Part shown: one piece after another, positions 1-6,356 of the stretch | Position numbering within the stretch: the stretch's first letter is position 1 | Layout: each line of letters opens with the position of its first letter | From: Rhizophagus prolifer | Lineage: Eukaryota > Glomeromycota > Glomeromycetes > Glomerales > Glomeraceae | Direction of reading: 5' to 3' | Length of the DNA stretch: 22,460 nucleotides | Assembly: GCA_019425655.1 (NCBI GenBank) | Contig: NQWY01000016.1 | Coordinates: 1 to 22,460 of the forward strand | The notes under the pieces: generated by a model | What the model was told of the DNA's origin: nothing | Seen by the model: the letters and a program-made list of their open reading frames with translations, nothing else | The model's database searches: none | Made by a program: the position numbers and the translations under genes

Positions 1-195
1 ATGGGAAATACCTGGACCAACAACTACAACAGCGGAACCATTGTGATTGATATCATCGATGCGAAAACTCAAAAATTGGTCTGGCAAGGTGCCGGAAGCG
101 GAATTTCTGTAGATTCGCCAAAGTCAAAACAAAAACAAATTCCGCAGGTTGTAGCTGAGATAATGGCTAATTATCCGCCGCAAAAAGGGAAATAG
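1..195 (+). CDS. DUF4136 family protein, C-terminal part
   Basis: Only the last 64 codons are in the window; the gene probably begins to the left, so the ATG at position 1 is likely internal. The pattern GTIVIDIIDAKTQKLVWQG, followed by a basic stretch and a final NYPP motif, is the usual end of DUF4136 proteins. These are small lipoproteins or secreted proteins of unknown function, common in Bacteroidetes. The signal peptide and lipobox would lie outside the window and cannot be checked. The gene converges on the nuclease-like gene, with the stop codons about 35 bp apart and a terminator between them. The family call is by motif recognition only. Confidence 0.7.
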   Translation: MGNTWTNNYNSGTIVIDIIDAKTQKLVWQGAGSGISVDSPKSKQKQIPQVVAEIMANYPPQKGK

Positions 196-203
196 CTTTT
201 CTT

Positions 204-231
204 AAACCGCAAAAAAATCTGCGGTTTTTTT
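204..231 (+). terminator. Intrinsic terminator of the DUF4136 gene
   Basis: A perfect 7-bp stem, AAACCGC (204-210) with GCGGTTT (221-227), encloses an A-rich loop and runs into a T tract. The T tract overlaps the stop codon of the convergent minus-strand gene. The opposite strand has no comparable T run after the stem, so it should work mainly on the plus strand. Confidence 0.8.
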
Positions 232-976
232 ATTCCGATATTTTTGCTGTCATTAGATCTTTCACTTCTTTTAGAACTTCGGATTTTCTTTGTTGATTAA
301 GTTCTAAAACATTCAACAAATTGTGATTGCTGAATAATTCCTTTACCAGAACACATTTCTTTTCCAATAGTTTTTGCTTTTGTTTTCCGTCCAGAGTCGT
401 CAGGCAAGTGATTGGATAAAGCGCATTTTGGTCTACCAAACTTTTGATGTTCTTATCTTTCGGATAATCCCAGGACAACAATCTCAAACCATAATATTCT
501 GAAAAGGCTACGGAATCTTTGGTAAAATAAGTATTGGTAATCAGCCAGCCGTCGGTAAATTCGGTTTTGGTTCCGAAAAGATTGTATTGGATATCAGAAA
601 TATCTTTTATTCGGGATAAAACATACATTGGCGTTGTTACTGATATTTTCGTGTCTTCCGCATTTCGGAATTTACATTCTACCCAATAAGTTTTGTCGTT
701 TTTATTGGCGATAACGTCTGCTTCGTGTGTCACCGAATGGCCTTTTATCAATTGCCCGGTTTCAGTTTTGTAGCCGATGTTTTGAAAAACTCTGGCAATC
801 CACTGTTCAAAATAGAATCCTGCAGGTCCCAACTCCAACAACGCTTTTTTCAGACTGTATCTTGCTGCGACAGAATTTGAGATTTTCTTCAATTCCTCAA
901 AAGCCATTCTGTACAGTTCGCCGGTTGTGATGCCTTCGAAACATTTTGGTAAAACCGTTTCCAGAACTTTTTTCAC
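230..976 (-). CDS. ATP-cone plus restriction endonuclease-like (Mrr/PD-(D/E)XK) protein, N terminus incomplete
   Basis: From the GTG at 976 the product is 248 aa. Residues 1-50 are the second half of an ATP-cone (GITTGELYRMAFEEL, then SVAARYSLKKALLELGP). Residues 52-110 carry a PD-(D/E)XK nuclease core: D87 in HEADV, then E100 and K102 in VECKF. ATP-cone/Mrr-like fusions are widespread in Bacteroidetes; a nucleotide-regulated DNA nuclease role is inferred, with no experimental function known to me. The frame stays open upstream to a stop at 1076-1078 and encodes recognisable ATP-cone residues (GETVEFEISKLENSLRNSGA), but it contains no ATG, GTG or TTG before 976. The true start therefore seems lost or shifted, and GTG 976 would give a protein lacking half the cone. 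It may be a decaying gene. Confidence 0.75.
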   Translation of the reverse strand: MKKVLETVLPKCFEGITTGELYRMAFEELKKISNSVAARYSLKKALLELGPAGFYFEQWIARVFQNIGYKTETGQLIKGHSVTHEADVIANKNDKTYWVECKFRNAEDTKISVTTPMYVLSRIKDISDIQYNLFGTKTEFTDGWLITNTYFTKDSVAFSEYYGLRLLSWDYPKDKNIKSLVDQNALYPITCLTTLDGKQKQKLLEKKCVLVKELFSNHNLLNVLELNQQRKSEVLKEVKDLMTAKISE

Positions 977-1075
977 GGACTGTTCGTCTGCTCCCGAATT
1001 CCGTAGTGAGTTTTCTAGCTTTGAAATTTCAAATTCTACCGTTTCGCCGGCATCGCAAAGTTTCCAATATGAATT
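977..1075 (-). pseudogene. In-frame 5' remnant of the ATP-cone domain without a start codon
   Basis: The 33 codons upstream of GTG 976 are in the same frame and encode the first half of an ATP-cone, including the GETVEF and LRNSGAD signatures. They are closed off by TAA at 1076-1078 and have no usual initiation codon. The initial part of the cone normally seen before GET is replaced by AT-rich repeat-like DNA containing a CGCAAAG...CTTTGCG inverted pair. I read this as the displaced 5' end of the neighbouring gene, not as a separate gene. Confidence 0.5.
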
Positions 1076-1091
1076 TTATCGAAGATAAAAT
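1073..1091. repeat. Short perfect inverted repeat (hairpin)
   Basis: ATTTTATC (1073-1080), GAA, GATAAAAT (1084-1091): an 8-bp perfect stem with a 3-nt loop. It is flanked by an outer inverted pair, CGCAAAG at 1053-1059 and CTTTGCG at 1092-1098. It lies exactly where the ATP-cone gene loses its start. No T tract follows on the minus strand, so it is not a normal terminator of the upstream kinase gene. Confidence 0.55.
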
Positions 1092-1172
1092 CTTTGCGTC
1101 TTTTAAACTTAGAATTTAATAAATTTTTGTGCCTTTGCGATAATTTTTTTCAAATCTAAAGTCTTTTTTCTT

Positions 1173-2489
1173 TTATTCCACAAACCAAATCTCAAACCGG
1201 CTTCCTTGTTCCAACGGTTTATAATTCAAATAGCCTTTATGCGCTTCGATAATGCTTTTGCTGAGCGTTAAACCAATTCCCGAACCATTGCTTCTCGTCG
1301 TGAAAAAAGGAAGGAAGATCTTATCCTGGATTTCTTTTGAGATTCCGATTCCATTATCTTCCACACTTAGAATGATACGTTTGTTCTGAGTTTTTATTTC
1401 AGTTTTAATGGTTCTTTCAACATTATCAGAAACAGCATAGATTGCATTTAAATATAAATTAATCAGACATCTTTCAATCATCTTTTCATCAGCAAGAATG
1501 ATTTGATTGTCTAATGAATTAATCATTGTAATATGATTTTTTTCAAATTCCGGCTTCAGGAAATTGAGTGCCGATTTTACAATATTGGTTAAAGAAATCG
1601 TTTTGAAAACAGGTTTCGGAAGTTCGGCAACTTGGCGGTAATCGTCTACAAAATTTAATAATTGTTTTGATTTTGAATTGATAATCATCAGACTTTCCTT
1701 CATATCCTGCTGGTCTTCCTTTTCGATAATTTCTTGATTAGCAATGTATTCAAGATTCTGAATCAAACTGTTAACAGGCGTTAAAGTATTCAGAAGTTCG
1801 TGGGAAATTACTTTCATTAGATTATTCCAGGCTAATTTTTCTTTTTGTTCAATAATTTTCTGAACCGATTCTAAACTGATGATGCAAAAGCGGTTTTTTA
1901 CATTCTGAACTTTTTTCGTCCTTAATGAAAAAGATTGTTTTGTATTTTCATTAATCGAAATATCAAAAAATTCCTGAGAGTTTTCGTAATTCGTTTGTTT
2001 GATGATTTGGTAGAAATCGGGCGCTTTATTTTCGTAAAGATTCCACGAATTGTATTTCGGGATTTCTAAAATTTCAAGAAAAATAGGATTCACATAAAAA
2101 ACTTCCCAATCATCATTTCTCATTGACAAAATCATCAAACCGATTTCCAGCTGATTCAAGATTTCTTCGTATAAAAGTTTGTAAGACGATAGCGAAAGAT
2201 GTTCATCCTTGCTTTGATAATAAAGCTTTACGGCATTATCAAGCAAGCTGTTTTCTTCAGCTTTAGGAAATAATGAAAAATCTTTTTTCTGAATCGCCAA
2301 AAGCAATTTTTCAGTCTTCTGAATGTACGACAAAGCTGAAGTCTGCGCCAAAATGATGCAAACCAAACTGACCGCTGAAAACAAAACGCAATTGATCCAT
2401 TTGTTTTGAGAATAAAAATCAAAAGCAAAAATCCCGCTGACAATTGCCAATAGAATAAATATAATCCAGAATATTTGTTGTTTTTTCAT
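1173..2489 (-). CDS. Membrane-bound sensor histidine kinase of an NtrC-type two-component system
   Basis: 438 aa. Two membrane helices (about residues 7-25 and 33-51) are separated by only a few residues, so there is almost no periplasmic sensor domain. A PAS-like region spans about 105-210. The H-box is SHELLNTLTPV, with phospho-acceptor H230. The kinase domain has an N-box (NLYLNAIYAV, N348), a G1 box (EDNGIGIS, about 377-384), an F-box (FLPFF) and a G2 box (GSGIGLTLS, 402-410). It should autophosphorylate and pass phosphate to the regulator encoded just upstream, from which it is separated by about 140 nt. With so little outside the membrane, the signal is probably sensed in the membrane or cytoplasm. 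All catalytic motifs look intact. No clear terminator is visible after its stop. Confidence 0.92.
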   Translation of the reverse strand: MKKQQIFWIIFILLAIVSGIFAFDFYSQNKWINCVLFSAVSLVCIILAQTSALSYIQKTEKLLLAIQKKDFSLFPKAEENSLLDNAVKLYYQSKDEHLSLSSYKLLYEEILNQLEIGLMILSMRNDDWEVFYVNPIFLEILEIPKYNSWNLYENKAPDFYQIIKQTNYENSQEFFDISINENTKQSFSLRTKKVQNVKNRFCIISLESVQKIIEQKEKLAWNNLMKVISHELLNTLTPVNSLIQNLEYIANQEIIEKEDQQDMKESLMIINSKSKQLLNFVDDYRQVAELPKPVFKTISLTNIVKSALNFLKPEFEKNHITMINSLDNQIILADEKMIERCLINLYLNAIYAVSDNVERTIKTEIKTQNKRIILSVEDNGIGISKEIQDKIFLPFFTTRSNGSGIGLTLSKSIIEAHKGYLNYKPLEQGSRFEIWFVE

Positions 2490-2500
2490 TTATTTTTTTA

Positions 2501-2624
2501 TTAACCACAAAAGGCACAAAGTTTTTGTAGATCAATTTATTTAAAAGTTCAAAAAGTTATTCATTTTCTTTTTTGAACTTCTATTTTTAACGGAATAATT
2601 ATCTTTTGTGACTTTTGTGGTTGA
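2501..2624 (-). repeat. Nested inverted repeat in the regulator-kinase intergenic region
   Basis: The outer arms are 2501-2521 and 2603-2624. They pair through CTTTTGTGGTT plus a further GTG and CTTT, with one bulge and one or two mismatches. The inner arms AAGTTCAAAAAG (2545-2556) and CTTTTTTGAACTT (2568-2580) pair with one bulged base and an 11-nt loop. The whole spacer of the two-gene transcript can therefore fold into a compound hairpin. The outer arms belong to the CTTTGTG-type repeats seen elsewhere in the window. An RNA role, such as lowering kinase relative to regulator, is inferred. Confidence 0.6.
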
Positions 2625-2629
2625 TTATA

Positions 2630-3973
2630 TTACAAGTCAAATTTCTCCATTCTTCTGTAAAGCGCAGCTCTCGACAATCCCAAATCTTCCGCCGCCAGAG
2701 AAATATTTCCCCGATGTTTTTTCAATGCTTTTTTGATGAGGATTTCTTCCATTTCTTCTATATTCAGATTCACGATTGTATTTTCTGATTCTTCATTCTG
2801 AGGCATTAGCAATTTAAGATTTTTCTCGTTGGAAAGAATTACGCTTCGTTCGATGCAATGGTCAAGTTCACGGATGTTTCCAGGCCAGGAGTAATGGATT
2901 AATTCAGAAATTAAATTCTCATTTAAAACCAAATCAGGTTTATGATATTTCTGTTTGTATTTTTCTAAAAAATAATCAGCTAAAGTTGAAATATCTTCAA
3001 TTCGTTCTCTCAAACTCGGAATATTCAATTCAACCGTATTGATTCTGTAATACAAATCTTTTCGGAAACGGTTTTCAGCAACGGCTTTTTTGAGGTTTTC
3101 ATTGGTTGCAAAAATGAATCTCACGTCCAACATTCGTTCCTTAGTTTCTCCAATTCTCGACAGTTTTCTGTTTTGAATCAAACTCAACAATTTAGTTTGG
3201 AGATGAAGCGGAAGATTTCCGATCTCATCAAGAAAAACGGTTCCGTTCTCGGCATTTTCGATTTTTCCGGCATAATCCTGATGCGCATCCGTAAACGCTC
3301 CTTTTTTATAACCGAATAATTCGGATTCAAAAAGATTTTCCGAAAGACTTCCCAAATCAATATGAACAAAAGGCTGATTCTTCCTTTCCGACAATTCGTG
3401 AATGTGTTCTGCCAAAACATATTTTCCGGTTCCGTTTTCTCCTAAGAGTAAAACATTGGCATCGGTTGCAGAAACCCTCGAAATCTGATCCATCACTTCC
3501 TGCATTGCCATAGATTGGGTTTCCAATTGATATTGATTAGTTTTGATGCTGACATTTTCCCATTGATTCAGCTTCTTATTTTTTCGGGATATATCAACCG
3601 CCAAATTTACGGAAGCATACAGCTTTTCGTTATTCCACGGTTTCAGAATAAAATCGGAAGCACCGTTTTTCAGGGCTTCAACGGCTAATTCCACTTCACC
3701 GTAAGCCGTCATCAAGATAATCGGAAGCTGAGGTTCCAAAGTTTTGATTTCCTGCATCCAATACAATCCATCCTGCCCGTTTTCAAAACCTTTCCGGAAA
3801 TTCATATCCAGAAGAACCGCATCCACTTGCTGTTCGGATAAAAATTTCAGAATATTTTTAGGCTGACTGAGACAGCTCACTTCCGTAAAAAACTTTTTGA
3901 GCCAGACTCTCGCCGAAAACAAAATATCTTCGTCATCATCCACAATTAAAATATGAGCTTCTTTTTTTCGCAT
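2630..3973 (-). CDS. Sigma-54-dependent response regulator (NtrC/AtoC type)
   Basis: 447 aa with three domains. The receiver domain (1-125) has the acidic cluster D12-D14, phospho-acceptor D56, T89 and K111. The AAA+ domain (about 150-380) has Walker A GENGTGK (178-184), GAFTDA (225-230) at the sigma-54 contact loop, Walker B FLDE (247-250), an arginine-finger region (RFRKDLYYR) and sensor II (WPGNIRELDH). A Fis-type helix-turn-helix ends the protein (GNISLAAEDLGLSRAALYRRM). Phosphorylation should drive oligomerisation and ATP-dependent opening of sigma-54 promoters. It is the first gene of the minus-strand pair and diverges from the exporter operon. Two palindromes and a -24/-12 promoter lie in the shared spacer, so the operon is its likely target. 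The last G of the usual GAFTGA is D; I recall this as common in Bacteroidetes homologues. Confidence 0.94.
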   Translation of the reverse strand: MRKKEAHILIVDDDEDILFSARVWLKKFFTEVSCLSQPKNILKFLSEQQVDAVLLDMNFRKGFENGQDGLYWMQEIKTLEPQLPIILMTAYGEVELAVEALKNGASDFILKPWNNEKLYASVNLAVDISRKNKKLNQWENVSIKTNQYQLETQSMAMQEVMDQISRVSATDANVLLLGENGTGKYVLAEHIHELSERKNQPFVHIDLGSLSENLFESELFGYKKGAFTDAHQDYAGKIENAENGTVFLDEIGNLPLHLQTKLLSLIQNRKLSRIGETKERMLDVRFIFATNENLKKAVAENRFRKDLYYRINTVELNIPSLRERIEDISTLADYFLEKYKQKYHKPDLVLNENLISELIHYSWPGNIRELDHCIERSVILSNEKNLKLLMPQNEESENTIVNLNIEEMEEILIKKALKKHRGNISLAAEDLGLSRAALYRRMEKFDL

Positions 3974-3989
3974 TTAAAATTTAAATTTT

Positions 3990-4036
3990 GGCTAAAGCCT
4001 TTTTGTTTTGTCCACTTTTTAAATAGGCTAAAGCCC
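3990..4036. repeat. Two copies of the GGCTAAAGCC palindromic repeat
   Basis: GGCTAAAGCC occurs at 3990-3999 and 4026-4035. Each is a near-perfect palindrome (GGCT/AGCC around AA), about 36 bp apart, with the second followed by CATTCCTATTGAT. I recall repeats of this type in intergenic regions of Chryseobacterium and other Bacteroidetes. They lie in the 5' leader of the response regulator gene. No function is known to me. Confidence 0.6.
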
Positions 4037-4061
4037 ATTCCTATTGATATTAATGCTGATT

Positions 4062-4091
4062 TATCATTTATAATTCATCATTTATAATTAA
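4062..4091. repeat. AT-rich direct repeat TCATTTATAATT
   Basis: ATCATTTATAATT occurs twice in direct orientation about 16 bp apart, with a related TTCATC between. This is low-complexity DNA between the regulator start and the upstream activator sites. It may be a flexible or promoter-like stretch for the regulator gene, but I see no reliable promoter. Confidence 0.4.
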
Positions 4092-4093
4092 TA

Positions 4094-4130
4094 TGTCCGT
4101 TTCCGTACAAAAAGTGTCCGATAATGAACA
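4094..4130 (+). promoter_or_regulatory. Two palindromic activator (UAS) sites for the NtrC-type regulator
   Basis: Site 1, TGTCCGTTTCCGTACA (4094-4109), and site 2, TGTCCGATAATGAACA (4115-4130), share the form TGTCCG-N5-G-N-ACA. Both are imperfect palindromes with TGT/ACA ends. Their centres are 21 bp apart, two turns of the helix, so dimers would bind the same face. They lie about 65-100 bp upstream of the -24/-12 element, a normal distance for sigma-54 enhancer sites. Binding by the adjacent regulator is inferred from position and symmetry. Confidence 0.65.
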
Positions 4131-4193
4131 GTTTTAAAATTAATAAAATTATATTTAATCACATTTACAGATAGTTATAAGATTATAAATTTG

Positions 4194-4208
4194 TGGCATT
4201 TACATTGT
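4194..4208 (+). promoter_or_regulatory. Sigma-54 (-24/-12) promoter of the exporter operon
   Basis: TGGCAT-TTACA-TTGT matches the consensus TGGCAC-N5-TTGC in all but two positions, with exact spacing. The GG is at 4195-4196 and the -12 GT at 4207-4208. A start near 4219 would give a leader of about 22 nt before the ATG at 4242. The divergent NtrC-type regulator and the paired palindromes upstream support the call. Confidence 0.75.
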
Positions 4209-4241
4209 GTAATTATCTGTAAGTAAAACAGTTATCTAAAT

Positions 4242-5483
4242 ATGGATACGAAAATAGTAAAAAAGAAATCTAAACTAAAATTTGTCTCAATTATCATCAT
4301 ATCTGCATTAGCGGTTTCGGTTTTCGGATGGTATTTTTTGAAGCAGAAAAAAACGTATAATGTAAAGTCAGAAGATATTACGATTGATGAAGTGACGAAT
4401 GGAAAATTCGAAGATATGTTGATGGTAACTGCACAGACGCAATCTCTCAATTCTTCTCTTGTGAATGTTTTGGAAGGTGGCGCGGTGAAAGAAATTTTTG
4501 CGGAAGACGGACAAATGCTGACCAAAGGACAACCCATCGCAAGAGTTTACAATCCGAATACAGAATTTAATTATCTGAATCAAGAAACGGGAATTATGCA
4601 GCAGATCAGCCAGATGAGGAGTTCGCTTTTAGAATTAAAGAATCAGGAATTCAGTCAGGATAAAGAATTATTGCAGTCTCAGAATGATTATAATACGGCG
4701 TTGCAGACTTTTAATCTTCAGAAAAGATTGTACGATGCGGAAATCGGAAAGAAAACCGATTATGATATTGCTTTACAAAATCTGAATTATCAGAAAGACA
4801 GAAAACAAATTGTTGAAAAAGGAGCTTCCAATGAGAAAGTTTCGAGAAACGCTCAGTTTGCAGCCATCAATAATTCCATTAATCAGATGGAAAAAAGTTT
4901 GAATATTCTTCGTTCTAACAAAAATAATTTCCTCATAATGTCGCCGGCTTCGGGAAGGTTGTCGTCATTCAATATTTCTCTCGGACAAAATCTGACAAGT
5001 GGAGAAAGCATCGGGAAAATCGATTTGATGGGAGGTTACAAGTTGGTCGCAAAAGTGGATGAATATTATATTAATAAATTAACGAACGGAATCAAAGGAA
5101 CGCTTGATAATAATGGAAAAGAATATGAAGTTATCATTACTAAAATTCTTCCGGAAGTGAAAGACGGTCAGTTTTCTGTGGAACTGAATTTCATTGATGC
5201 AAAAATTTCAACCCTGAAAATCGGGATGACTTTCGGCGTGAAACTGAAATTATCTGCCGACACACAAAGTATGATGATTCCGAAAGGGAATTTCTACAAA
5301 GACACGAACGGGAAATGGATTTTTGTAGTGAAAAATAACAAAGCTGAAAAGCGAAACATCAGTCTGGGAAGAGAAAATCCTTTGTATTATGAAGTGGTTT
5401 CCGGACTGAAGCAAGGCGAGTCTGTCATTACTTCGGATTATTCTGAATTGAAAAAATACGAAATGCTTGATATTAAAAAGTAA
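4242..5483 (+). CDS. HlyD/MacA-family periplasmic adaptor (membrane fusion protein)
   Basis: 413 aa. A basic N terminus (KKKSKLK) leads to one membrane anchor (about 13-33). The first lipoyl half is about 60-100 (VKEIFAEDGQMLTKGQPIARV), followed by a long alpha-helical hairpin rich in Q, N, L and K (about 105-225). The second lipoyl half (SPASGRLSSFNISLGQNLTSG), beta-barrel and membrane-proximal domains run to the end. It should link the inner-membrane ABC permeases to the TolC-type channel encoded at the end of the same operon. It is the first gene behind the sigma-54 promoter. The first ATG fits the promoter position, and there is no longer in-frame alternative. Confidence 0.92.
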   Translation: MDTKIVKKKSKLKFVSIIIISALAVSVFGWYFLKQKKTYNVKSEDITIDEVTNGKFEDMLMVTAQTQSLNSSLVNVLEGGAVKEIFAEDGQMLTKGQPIARVYNPNTEFNYLNQETGIMQQISQMRSSLLELKNQEFSQDKELLQSQNDYNTALQTFNLQKRLYDAEIGKKTDYDIALQNLNYQKDRKQIVEKGASNEKVSRNAQFAAINNSINQMEKSLNILRSNKNNFLIMSPASGRLSSFNISLGQNLTSGESIGKIDLMGGYKLVAKVDEYYINKLTNGIKGTLDNNGKEYEVIITKILPEVKDGQFSVELNFIDAKISTLKIGMTFGVKLKLSADTQSMMIPKGNFYKDTNGKWIFVVKNNKAEKRNISLGRENPLYYEVVSGLKQGESVITSDYSELKKYEMLDIKK

Positions 5484-5489
5484 AACACT

Positions 5490-5552
5490 TGTCATTCTGA
5501 ATGTAGTGAAGCGAAATGAAGAATCTCAGAGATTCCTCGTTCCTCGGAATGA
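5490..5552. repeat. Interspersed imperfect inverted repeat (GTCATTCTGA ... TCGGAATGA)
   Basis: Outer arms TCATTCTGA and TCGGAATGA nearly pair, and at the centre is a perfect GAATCTC-A-GAGATTC palindrome. I recall similar sequences, of the form TCATTCTGAACGAAGTGAAGAATCT, scattered widely in Bacteroidetes genomes. Here the repeat lies between the adaptor and GIN genes and reads through into the GIN frame. A related motif (TGTCAGTCTGAGCGGAGTCGA) occurs at 20505-20529. Confidence 0.65.
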
Positions 5553-5574
5553 ACTATTATTACTATTAATAACA

Positions 5575-6321
5575 ATGATTATCGGACTTTTTGTGTCCAC
5601 AACAACATTGAAAGGAAATGATTTTTCGAATGGGATTCAAAAATCAGAAACAAAGACTTTTAATTTGGGTTCATTCAATGCTGTGAAAACTTCCCAGGCG
5701 ATTGAAGTGGAAATTGTAAAATCAGACGAAGAAAAAGCGGTTGCGACAAGCACGCATTTGTCAGAACTTAAAATCGAAGTGAAAAATAAAACGCTTTACA
5801 TCCAATACAAACCTAATGTTTCGCTTCAGAATGCCGATACAAAAGTGGTTGTTTACGCAAAAGACCTTGTAAAAGCAGAAGCCGGAAATGCCTCTTCTAT
5901 AAAAGTGAAAAGTGTTTTTGAAACTGCTGAACAAACTTTTGAAAGCAATGGAAGCGGAAGAATTGTTGCAGATTCTAAAGCTTCGATTGTTAATATCAAT
6001 ACCGATAGTGCAGGTGGATTTTCAGGAAAAATCAATACGAAAAATCTGAATGTTGATGCTAATTCTGCAAGTTCGGTAAAAATCAGCGGTTCTGCAGATA
6101 ATGCGAAAATCAATGTGGATAGTGCAAGTTCTGTGGATGCCAAAAATATGAATATTCAAACTGCAATAGCAACTGCAAGTGCGACATCATCGATAACTTT
6201 GAGTGTTTCAAAAGAATTAACCGCTTCTGCAAGTTCATTAGCTAAAATCAGATATAAAACATTGTCTGGAATTAAATTCTCTGCGAGCAGAAGTTCTGGA
6301 GGAACAATCGATTCTATTTAA
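5575..6321 (+). CDS. Head GIN domain (DUF2807) protein, probably exported
   Basis: From ATG 5575 the product is 248 aa. The signature is an early FNAVKTSQAIEVEIVKSDEE stretch, then repeated short beta strands rich in S, A, N and V (such as SASSVKISGSADNAKINVDSASSVDAK). This predicts a right-handed beta-helix-like fold typical of the head GIN domain (DUF2807). The family is named as a putative auto-transporter adhesin domain, but its biochemical role is unknown to me. The frame is open back to a TTG at 5467, overlapping the adaptor gene; most of that extension is repeat DNA. The hydrophobic core of the signal peptide (LLLLLITMIIGLFV) begins before ATG 5575, so the true start may be upstream, for example GTG 5506, with the repeat supplying the N-region. 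An effect of the repeat on secretion is possible. Confidence 0.8.
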   Translation: MIIGLFVSTTTLKGNDFSNGIQKSETKTFNLGSFNAVKTSQAIEVEIVKSDEEKAVATSTHLSELKIEVKNKTLYIQYKPNVSLQNADTKVVVYAKDLVKAEAGNASSIKVKSVFETAEQTFESNGSGRIVADSKASIVNINTDSAGGFSGKINTKNLNVDANSASSVKISGSADNAKINVDSASSVDAKNMNIQTAIATASATSSITLSVSKELTASASSLAKIRYKTLSGIKFSASRSSGGTIDSI

Positions 6322-6356
6322 AATAATAAACTATAAACTTAGAAAACTCAGATTAA

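Noticed and set aside
4232-4537. A minus-strand frame of 101 codons overlapping the adaptor start and the promoter
   Set aside because: It is antisense to the well-supported adaptor gene and shows no recognisable family.
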